From NCBI GenBank assembly GCA_016789025.1, contig JAEURC010000055.1, positions 1 through 38,592 of the forward strand: a stretch of DNA of 38,592 nt, written 5' to 3'. The stretch's first letter is position 1. Each line of letters starts with the position of its first letter. A program made the position numbers and the translations under genes. Source of the stretch: Anaerolineales bacterium. Lineage in GTDB: Bacteria; Chloroflexota; Anaerolineae; Anaerolineales; Villigracilaceae. Under the pieces are notes generated by a model. It saw only the letters and a program-made list of their open reading frames with translations. It was not told where the DNA came from and made no database searches. Below, in pieces: positions 31,977 to 38,592 of this stretch.

Positions 31977-32035
31977 GCCACAGAGAGCACAGAGTTCTCA
32001 GAGTTTTTTCTCGGAGTCTCTGCGGTCTCTGTGGC
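31977..32035. repeat. Dispersed palindromic repeat, family A (copy 2)
   Basis: GCCACAGAGAGCACAGAGTT faces GTCTCTGCGGTCTCTGTGGC around a T-rich loop; the arms match the copy at 14407-14476. It fills the space between gnd and zwf and ends 13 nt before the zwf start, so its edge (AAAGTGAGAAACA) serves as the zwf ribosome site. Confidence 0.8.
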
Positions 32036-32048
32036 AAAGTGAGAAACA

Positions 32049-33509
32049 ATGGCAAACGGACTTCCCACTTCCATCATCATCTTCGGCGCGTCGGGCGATT
32101 TGACGCAACGCAAATTGATCCCATCTCTATTCCATGTTTACCGCAAAGGGCGCATGCCCAAACAATTCCGCATCATCGGCTATGGCAACACGGCGTATAC
32201 CGATGAAGCCTTCCGCTTGCATCTTGAGGAGGGCGTCAAGAAGTTCGCGTCGTTCGAGATCAAGCCCGAACAGTGGGCAGAGTTTGCGCCGAACATCTTT
32301 TATCAGCACGGCAAGTACGATACGCTCGACGATTTCGAAACACTCAGCGAAACCATGGGCAGATGGGAAAACGGCGCGGGAAATCGCGTGTACTACATGG
32401 CGACACCGCCGGGAATTTTCCCCAACATCATTGACCTGCTTGGGATCACCGAACAATTGACAGAAAACGGCGGCTGGCGGCGCGTCGTCATCGAAAAACC
32501 GTTCGGCACAGACCTTGCCACGGCGAAAAACCTCAACCAACAAATCCATAGAACGCTGAATGAGAATCAGATCTATCGCATTGATCATTATCTCGGCAAA
32601 GAGACCGTGCAAAATATTTTGGTCACGCGCTTCGCCAACACGATCTTCGAGCCGTTGTGGAATCGCAACTACATTGACCATGTTGAAATTACCGTCGCCG
32701 AAAAGGTCGGCGTGGAGCATCGCGGACGTTTCTACGATGGCGTCGGCGTGATGCGCGACATGTTCCAAAACCATCTGTTGCAACTGCTGTCGCTGGTGGC
32801 GATGGAGCCGCCCTCGTCGTTCGAGGCGAACGCTCTGCGGAACGAAAAGGTCAAGGTGCTGTGTTCGATCCGCCCGATGGATTCGGAAGCGGCGGCGAAG
32901 AACACCGTCCGCGCGCAATACAAGGGATACCTGCAAGAAAACGGCGTGGACCCCGAATCGAAAACTCCTACGTTTGCCGCGCTCAAATTGCAAGTGGATA
33001 ATTGGCGCTGGCAGGGAGTCCCGTTCTATTTGCGGTCGGGCAAAGCGCTAAAAGATAAGGTGAGTCAGATCGCCATCACGTTCAAGGAGCCGCCGCATTT
33101 GTTGTTCAACGTGTCAGACGGCGGTCTCAACCCGAACATGCTCGTCCTGTTTTTACAGCCCGACGAAGGCGTGCATTGGCGCTTTGAGGCGAAAGTCCCC
33201 GATACGATCTCGGAGACCCGCCCCGTGGATATGGAATTCCACTACGCCGACTCGTTCAGCAACACGGCGATCCCCGAAGCCTACGAACGTCTCTTGCTCG
33301 ACACGATCACGGGCGACGCGTCACTATTCACTCGCGCCGACGAGGTCGAATCCGCGTGGGGACTCATTGATCCCATCCTCGAAGCGTGGAAGGGCACGAG
33401 TCAACCGCTGACCTCGTACGACGTCGGCTCGTGGGGTCCCGCCAAAGCCGACGCCCTGCTCGCGCGGGATGGGAGGATCTGGTCTATGTGGGAGGCGAGG
33501 AAAGAGTAA
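32049..33509 (+). CDS. zwf: Glucose-6-phosphate 1-dehydrogenase
   Basis: A 486-residue enzyme that oxidises glucose 6-phosphate and feeds Pgl and Gnd. The cofactor loop is GASGDLTQRKLIPSLF (residues 14-29), EKPFGTDLATA follows, and the active site RIDHYLGKETVQN contains the catalytic His. Full length for the family. It ends the pgl-gnd-zwf group. The translation start region comes from a palindromic repeat with only a weak GAG ribosome site. Confidence 0.96.
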   Translation: MANGLPTSIIIFGASGDLTQRKLIPSLFHVYRKGRMPKQFRIIGYGNTAYTDEAFRLHLEEGVKKFASFEIKPEQWAEFAPNIFYQHGKYDTLDDFETLSETMGRWENGAGNRVYYMATPPGIFPNIIDLLGITEQLTENGGWRRVVIEKPFGTDLATAKNLNQQIHRTLNENQIYRIDHYLGKETVQNILVTRFANTIFEPLWNRNYIDHVEITVAEKVGVEHRGRFYDGVGVMRDMFQNHLLQLLSLVAMEPPSSFEANALRNEKVKVLCSIRPMDSEAAAKNTVRAQYKGYLQENGVDPESKTPTFAALKLQVDNWRWQGVPFYLRSGKALKDKVSQIAITFKEPPHLLFNVSDGGLNPNMLVLFLQPDEGVHWRFEAKVPDTISETRPVDMEFHYADSFSNTAIPEAYERLLLDTITGDASLFTRADEVESAWGLIDPILEAWKGTSQPLTSYDVGSWGPAKADALLARDGRIWSMWEARKE

Positions 33510-33614
33510 GACCGAACTATACATCTACGAATTTGCAACATAATGTGATTGCAAAGTTGATAAAATAGTAATAAGATTACTGCGCCACAATAATACCTGA
33601 TTAGGATGGATAAA
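33510..33614 (+). promoter_or_regulatory. AT-rich upstream region of the kinase module with candidate promoter
   Basis: TGATAAAAT (33558-33566) is an extended -10. Upstream, the self-complementary hexamer TTGCAA occurs twice (33533-33538 and 33549-33554) with a 16-nt repeat distance and may be an operator; there is no clear -35. Base composition changes sharply here towards A and T. Confidence 0.4.
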
Positions 33615-36600
33615 ATGAGGCATGATCTCACTAACCTTTTTCAAAGTTTGAGAGCAAAATCCAAAGAACCCGGGGATCTATCTGATATCCTGAATCGGAT
33701 AGCCAAGACTGCCAAAGAATATTTTTCGCCTGACCTGTGTGTAATATTTCCCATAAATCCTATAACGGGTTTATTTTTACACGAACCTCCTATTTATAAA
33801 GGGAAAATTTTAGACCCCAAAGTGGAGTTCGAATACCCAAGCAAAGGCGGGTTAACGAAAACAATATTAAAAAACAAGATACAAGCAATTGGAAATCTAG
33901 CGGGTAAATACTCAAGTCCCAAAGTCGAGGCTGAAAAGATAATATCCGTCATTGGAATAGGTCTATACACAAAAAGACACGACAAGCCGCTGGCAGTTAT
34001 ATATCTGGATTACCGAAAAGCCAAAAAATTTAGCGATGCTTTTATAAACGACCTCAAATTGTTTGCCGAATTAGCGTCGTCCGAATTGCAATCCACCTGG
34101 TTCATTCGTAGATATCGCGAGATCGCAAAAATTGGACAAGATATCAATGAAAATTTCGAAAACATCCAACAAATGTTCGAAAGTGTCTTTGAACACATAA
34201 AAGGAATATTAGATGTCAGTTTTTATTTTTCTCTCGCCACTTACGACTTCAGGAAGAACAAAGCCGATTTGTATTTAGTCGACAAAGGCAATCACACGAC
34301 AAGATATGATTATTCGCTCAGGAAATCATCGGCGACATCTTGGGTTCTTCGAAACTTACAGGTTATTACATCTGGTAATTTTCGAAAAGGCGACTTACCT
34401 GCTGGCGTAAAAGTGTTCCATGTCGCCAAAACAGCGTCGATGGAGAGTTCGGGTATATTTGTACCTATTAAAATTGGAATTAAACCATTGGGCGTGCTAA
34501 GCATACAACATTCAAAAGAAAACTATTACGACGATGAAGATCGACAGATACTAGAGTTGCTTGCAAATCACATCGCCCTTGCCCTAAACAATTACCGCCT
34601 ACTCAATGATCTTCGCGAACTTGATTCATCCGGGCAAGTTTTGACCGCCGAACTCGATCCGAGTATCGATATTATCGACGAAGTTGCCGACCGTATTTAC
34701 GAGGCAACTCAAGCAGATTTGATTACACTTTATCCCTATCAGCAATCAAAGGAAAAATACCTCTTACCCATTCACAGAGGAAAGTTTTACAACCCTCAAT
34801 CAACTCTACGCATGGGTGAAGCAACCCCAGCAGCCATCGTTCACAAGGTCGGTCAACATGCCATACCGATTTTCGCAGTCAAAAGCCCCGAGTTATATAC
34901 AAAACTTGAGAAGAAATATCAGGAAGGAGGCAGATTTCCTGATGCCGAAAAAATCAAGTCCACAGCGGCTCTTCCATTAAAAGCTGGCGTGGAGTCTATA
35001 GGGGTATTGTTCATTAATTACCGCTCCGAACAACAGTTTGACCCTGCCCAACAATGGGTAATTAGAAGTCTGGCAACTTATGCCGCCATCGCGATTAGGA
35101 ATTCCAGACTCTTTTTAAGCTTGCGAGATCGAAGATTAAGCGAGTTGGAAGATCTACGCAAAATCGACCAGGCAATAAGCAGTAAATTTCTAAATAGCGA
35201 CGATATTCTCAAAACAATTCTTGATCTGTCGGCAAAATATATCCAAGCCGATACGGGCCTTGTTTTATTGCACAACAAAAAACTTAATGCCTTAGAACCC
35301 AAAGCAATAATAGGCGATATCGAACCAACGAATCAAGACTTAATCGTCGCATTAGATAAGTCCAAAGGAATCGCAAATGTTGCATTCAAGGAAAAACGCA
35401 CAATAAGAATAAGCAATGTTAGGAAAGACCCTGAATGGAGTAGGACATTTATTGAGGTTGCCAAGAACACAATTTCAGAGATGGACATCCCCTTAATCTT
35501 GGGGGGCACGCCGATAGGGGTTATGAACTTTGAGAGTAGCAAAGAAGCCGCCTTTTCAGATGACGATCAGCAATTCATGGAAACTTTGGCGGGACAAGCC
35601 GTAATAGTAGTAAGCAACGCTATTGAGTTTGAACGAACTCAGAGAATTGCAATCCAGCGAAAAGCATTGATAGACACGGTAAACAACTTACTCTCCATCG
35701 ATAATCAAGAAAAACTGTTCTCAACGATCCTCAGGCAGGCGCTTGACATAACAGAAACAACAAAAGGGACCATAAGTCTGTCTGATGAAAGAAAACGCGA
35801 GATAAGAATTGTAGCCAAGGAAAATTTAAAGGAGGGCTGGCCTCTAATTCAATCCTTTGACGATGGCGTGGTCGGATTATCTGTTCGAGAGAAGAAAATT
35901 ATTAATATAGACAATGTCTCCACACACCCCTTGAGGCAGCTATTTATAGACGCGTTCCCAGGCGACGAAGTATCTGAACTTGTGGTCCCAATTTTTGATG
36001 ATGACAAAGTTATAGGCGTAATTAACCTAGAAAGCGAAAAACCATATCACTACGAGGAAGATGATGTAGAGTTAGTGCAATCACTTGCATCATTATGTAC
36101 CGTTGCAATCAAAAACGCAGAAAATATAGAGCAGAAAAGACTAGTCTTCGTCGGATTTATTACTGGGGATCTCTCTCACAAGATGAAATCTCCACTATCA
36201 AAGATCCAAAGGCAGATTGAACTGATCGAGATGAATAAGGAGAGTGTATTCAAAAAACATCCTGAAACCGCGGATCATTTTAATCGAATAAAGGAAATCT
36301 CATCAAAAGCAACTACCATGGTACAAAACACGCTTGACGAAGCCAAAAAAATGCTCGTCTCGCTTGAAAAAATTTCCCTCAACGACATGATCAAGAGCGC
36401 CATCAGCGACATTGAAATACCAGCAAGTATCTCCATCAATAATTCATTTGGCCTCAACAACATAGAATACTATGTTACCGCGACCAAACATCTTAAAAAT
36501 GTATTCCATACCTTAATTACGAATAGTATCGACGCGATAGAATCGGCCGAAGGCAAAGTATTCATCGATGTTGAAAACGCGGATGAGGATTGGGTTATAA

Positions 36601-36818
36601 TTTCTGTAGAGGATACTGGTAAAGGCATCTCTGCCGCTGATGCAGAATTAGCTCTATTGCCTATTTCGTCTACTGGGCTTGGAGGACGCGGCTTCGGCCT
36701 TGCTCTCACCAATCAGTATATTGAAATGATTGGAGGAAAGTTGGTTGCCCCAAAACCAGGAAGAAACGGGAATGGCGCAAAGTTCTTGCTTCACTTAAAG
36801 CGTTACAACCTCCAGTAG
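33615..36818 (+). CDS. Multi-GAF sensor histidine kinase
   Basis: About 1067 residues, soluble (no membrane helix). Five GAF-like domains follow one another at about 25-165, 175-330, 345-505, 515-675 and 690-845, joined by helices. A dimerisation helix carries the presumed phospho-acceptor His in DLSHKMKSPLSKIQ (near 855). The ATPase domain has an N box (HTLITNSIDAIES), G1 DTGKGIS and G2 GGRGFGLAL. The residue after the His is Lys, not the usual Glu or Asp. The ATG at 33615 has AGGA 9 nt upstream; the ATG at 33606 directly abuts it. Codons rich in ATA and AAA differ from the genes to the left, suggesting acquisition. It precedes two receiver-domain genes, its likely partners. Confidence 0.87.
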   Translation: MRHDLTNLFQSLRAKSKEPGDLSDILNRIAKTAKEYFSPDLCVIFPINPITGLFLHEPPIYKGKILDPKVEFEYPSKGGLTKTILKNKIQAIGNLAGKYSSPKVEAEKIISVIGIGLYTKRHDKPLAVIYLDYRKAKKFSDAFINDLKLFAELASSELQSTWFIRRYREIAKIGQDINENFENIQQMFESVFEHIKGILDVSFYFSLATYDFRKNKADLYLVDKGNHTTRYDYSLRKSSATSWVLRNLQVITSGNFRKGDLPAGVKVFHVAKTASMESSGIFVPIKIGIKPLGVLSIQHSKENYYDDEDRQILELLANHIALALNNYRLLNDLRELDSSGQVLTAELDPSIDIIDEVADRIYEATQADLITLYPYQQSKEKYLLPIHRGKFYNPQSTLRMGEATPAAIVHKVGQHAIPIFAVKSPELYTKLEKKYQEGGRFPDAEKIKSTAALPLKAGVESIGVLFINYRSEQQFDPAQQWVIRSLATYAAIAIRNSRLFLSLRDRRLSELEDLRKIDQAISSKFLNSDDILKTILDLSAKYIQADTGLVLLHNKKLNALEPKAIIGDIEPTNQDLIVALDKSKGIANVAFKEKRTIRISNVRKDPEWSRTFIEVAKNTISEMDIPLILGGTPIGVMNFESSKEAAFSDDDQQFMETLAGQAVIVVSNAIEFERTQRIAIQRKALIDTVNNLLSIDNQEKLFSTILRQALDITETTKGTISLSDERKREIRIVAKENLKEGWPLIQSFDDGVVGLSVREKKIINIDNVSTHPLRQLFIDAFPGDEVSELVVPIFDDDKVIGVINLESEKPYHYEEDDVELVQSLASLCTVAIKNAENIEQKRLVFVGFITGDLSHKMKSPLSKIQRQIELIEMNKESVFKKHPETADHFNRIKEISSKATTMVQNTLDEAKKMLVSLEKISLNDMIKSAISDIEIPASISINNSFGLNNIEYYVTATKHLKNVFHTLITNSIDAIESAEGKVFIDVENADEDWVIISVEDTGKGISAADAELALLPISSTGLGGRGFGLALTNQYIEMIGGKLVAPKPGRNGNGAKFLLHLKRYNLQ

Positions 36819-36865
36819 TTTTATTAGTCGATCAGGTACAATTAAAAAGGCAAAAGGTACATTTC

Positions 36866-37720
36866 ATGACCCCAAAAACAAGGGTTCTTTATGTAGAAGA
36901 CGATCCGGAATGGCAACAGATCATTCAGGGCGGAGTTTCATCTCTAGGATATAGATTAGACTTCGCATCCTCTAGCAAAGAGGCTATGGAAAAAATCAGG
37001 CGCACAACATACCACGTAGCTTTACTAGATAAAAGACTGGCTGAAAACGATCCGGAAAATCAAGATGGACTGGCTTTCGCAGAAGTTGTCGCTGGATTGA
37101 ATGAAGGAACAAATATTATTATCTACACATCCTATGGGGATGACGAAGATATGAGAAATGCTTTTCGCAAAGTAAAAGTTTGGGACTTTGTAGGAAAGCA
37201 CAAATCAGTTACAGAAATTGTTAAATCTATTCGCGAAGCCGCGGCGGATGCGGAAACGCATTTTAATCGCCCAACCAGAAGGATGCCATTGGAAATTCTT
37301 GCGTTTTCAGAGACTACATCTCATCAGTTCTTACAGTATATTTCTACAAATGTTTCCTCTTTAATCACTCATCAAAGTCTTGATATATTTGCCAAATATC
37401 TGCTCAGCGAATATCGCCCGTTGTTAACAGATAAAAATAGCGCAACATTAATAAACGTGTCTGAATTCAAAATTTTGCAAGCTCGGTTTTGGAGTAAAGC
37501 GCTGGGAATGCCGATCGCAGTTTGGCTTGGAAAAAATAGCGAGATGAAGGTCGCGCTTGAAGAGGTTGAAACAGATAAACAACTAAAGGAATCGCTAGGA
37601 ATTAATCGGAAGGAAGCCGAAGTTCTAACATATGAAGCGCTTCCGTTGCTTGGCGGGGCAGTGTACGAGTTGGCAAACGCAGAGTTTGATGAATTTGAAG
37701 CGCAGACTATATTTAGATAA
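36866..37720 (+). CDS. Response regulator with unrecognised C-terminal domain
   Basis: A 284-residue protein. Residues 1-125 form a receiver domain: acidic pair in VEDD (12-13), phospho-acceptor Asp55 in LLDKRL, Thr88 in IIYTSY and Lys111 in VGKHK. The remaining ~155 residues are not a known DNA-binding, GGDEF, EAL or HD domain; they are mixed alpha/beta with ILAFSETTSHQFLQYISTNV and MPIAVWLGKNSEMKVALEEV. It lies 47 nt after the kinase gene with AAAGG as ribosome site and is presumably phosphorylated by it. It shares the AT-rich composition of the module. Output unknown. Confidence 0.85.
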   Translation: MTPKTRVLYVEDDPEWQQIIQGGVSSLGYRLDFASSSKEAMEKIRRTTYHVALLDKRLAENDPENQDGLAFAEVVAGLNEGTNIIIYTSYGDDEDMRNAFRKVKVWDFVGKHKSVTEIVKSIREAAADAETHFNRPTRRMPLEILAFSETTSHQFLQYISTNVSSLITHQSLDIFAKYLLSEYRPLLTDKNSATLINVSEFKILQARFWSKALGMPIAVWLGKNSEMKVALEEVETDKQLKESLGINRKEAEVLTYEALPLLGGAVYELANAEFDEFEAQTIFR

Positions 37721-37740
37721 TAGCCAGGGAGATTAGTGAC

Positions 37741-38385
37741 ATGGCAGGAAAACCTATCGCGTTAGTTGTAGACGATGATCGAGAATGGCTCACAATTCTG
37801 GAAGAAGTGTTGGGGTCACGGTACCAAGTAATAAAAGCCAAAAATCCGTCGGAAGCCGATAAGATTATCGGGAGGGAAAAAATAGAAATAGCCTTGGTAG
37901 ACATAAGACTGGACGAAGAAAAAGTAAACCAGGAAACAGGGCTTTCAGTTATGTTTAACCTAAACGAGGCCGGCATTCCTAGTATCGGCGTCACTAGCAA
38001 CAGCTACGGCAATGCGGTTCGAGACGCATTTGTTAAAGGGCGGGCAAAAGACGTTTGGTTTAAGGATGAGCAAATTGTTGATCTCAATGAAAAAATAAAG
38101 AAACTCGAAACTATGATAAAAAACGACGAGAACAGCGCCTCTCCATCATCAAGCGCTGTCGCAAATTTACTAAGTTTTATAGGGAGTCTGCTGCTCGTTC
38201 CTGTCGTTATATCCATACTCTTCATCATGATAGCGATTTTGCTACCCAACAATTATCTCGCGGTAATTGGAGCGTCAACCGGGCTTGTTGTTGTAGTTTA
38301 CCTAGTGATCGCTCTTTTCTATAAGAGAATTACGGGGCGGCAGTTTACGCAATTATTGATATCGTTCATGAAAAAGAAAAATTGA
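37741..38385 (+). CDS. Membrane-tethered receiver domain protein
   Basis: A 214-residue protein that begins with a receiver domain (acidic DDD 11-13, phospho-acceptor Asp54 in LVDIRL, Thr85 in GVTSNS, Lys108 in WFKDE). It continues through a coiled linker (LNEKIKKLETMIKNDE) into two hydrophobic helices (about 143-168 and 172-194), ending with a short basic tail. Receivers fused to membrane helices without an enzymatic output are rare. It starts 20 nt after the previous gene with GGGAG upstream. It may act as a membrane phosphate sink or bring the kinase to the membrane (inference). Confidence 0.82.
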   Translation: MAGKPIALVVDDDREWLTILEEVLGSRYQVIKAKNPSEADKIIGREKIEIALVDIRLDEEKVNQETGLSVMFNLNEAGIPSIGVTSNSYGNAVRDAFVKGRAKDVWFKDEQIVDLNEKIKKLETMIKNDENSASPSSSAVANLLSFIGSLLLVPVVISILFIMIAILLPNNYLAVIGASTGLVVVVYLVIALFYKRITGRQFTQLLISFMKKKN

Positions 38386-38498
38386 ACTTTGTTCTCTTTG
38401 CCTGGATAATCGACTAATCAGAACCTTAAACAGGGTCGGTTTCAAAGAGGGAGGCGAGGCGTTCCCCAGAATGACATCACAACCCTACTGGCGCAGCG
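38386..38498. other. Gap before the last gene, with repeat-like sequence
   Basis: No gene is seen here. CCCCAGAATGACA near 38465-38477 resembles the right end of the family F repeat at 25750-25835, but no left arm was found. No clear terminator follows the preceding gene. Confidence 0.3.
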
Positions 38499-38592
38499 AT
38501 GGCAAAGGCGACATCTAACTTCATGCAAAGACACCGCCGGGCAATACTCATCACGCTCGGCGTTTTGTTTTTGTGCTGGTTGGCGCGTAAAC
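38499..38592 (+). CDS. Start of a membrane or exported protein (partial)
   Basis: An open frame begins at ATG 38499 (or in frame at 38523) and runs off the window. It reads MAKATSNFMQRHRRAILI and then a hydrophobic stretch (TLGVLFLCWLA), which looks like a signal peptide or first membrane helix after a basic start. No ribosome site is obvious. Too short to identify. Confidence 0.35.
   Translation, partial: MAKATSNFMQRHRRAILITLGVLFLCWLARK

Noticed and set aside
32127..32993. A 288-codon minus-strand frame inside zwf.
   Set aside because: It is antisense to a fully recognisable glucose-6-phosphate dehydrogenase.

Overview
The window looks like a chromosomal segment of an uncultured Chloroflexota bacterium, most likely class Anaerolineae. 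This is an inference from gene style: an EF-G2-type GTPase, multi-GAF signalling proteins, a Gram-positive-type LexA-like operator, and many dispersed palindromic repeats between genes. No rRNA, tRNA or CRISPR array was seen. Nearly everything is ordinary chromosomal coding sequence. The exceptions are an insertion-sequence fragment at the left edge and a visibly AT-richer signalling module at the right edge.

Left part (1-11.7 kb). After the 5' end of an IS1-like transposase and an HNH endonuclease comes a minus-strand ABC exporter operon: ATPase, a permease fused to a SpoIIM-like domain, and a metallo-beta-lactamase-fold hydrolase. A second long minus-strand cluster reads from purine nucleoside phosphorylase (broken by one in-frame amber codon) through a membrane Ig-like protein, a GNAT acetyltransferase, a 7TM-GAF protein and FtsK, to a CDP-alcohol phosphatidyltransferase and Lgt.

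Middle part (11.8-26 kb). A plus-strand GAF/HD-GYP protein faces a minus-strand cell-envelope and amino-acid cluster (GNAT, alr, lspA, rluD, ltaE). Next are an RRM RNA-binding protein with a long leader and a small FtsK-like ATPase under a strong promoter that overlaps a LexA-type site. The most coherent system follows: a cystathionine beta-synthase-like enzyme with its own terminator, then a six-gene sulfur-relay operon (cysM-like synthase, JAMM protease, TusA, DsrE-like protein, MoaD/ThiS-like carrier, MoeZ-type E1-rhodanese). The carrier ends GG plus four residues, so the JAMM protease probably has to expose the diglycine. The operon has a near-consensus promoter. Its ~200-nt leader holds a 14-codon reading frame with two Cys codons and hairpins arranged like an attenuator, which suggests control by cysteine supply.

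Right part (26-38.6 kb). This holds a staphylococcal-nuclease-like protein, EF-G2, a PlsC-like acyltransferase, and the oxidative pentose-phosphate genes pgl, gnd and zwf. Last comes the AT-rich three-gene module: a five-GAF histidine kinase, a receiver protein with an unrecognised C-terminal domain, and a receiver tethered to the membrane by two helices. A partial gene begins at the right edge.

At least five families of imperfect palindromic repeats sit in the gaps between genes. They supply terminators, ribosome-binding regions and in one case a C-terminal protein tail, and one copy is interrupted by a second repeat type.
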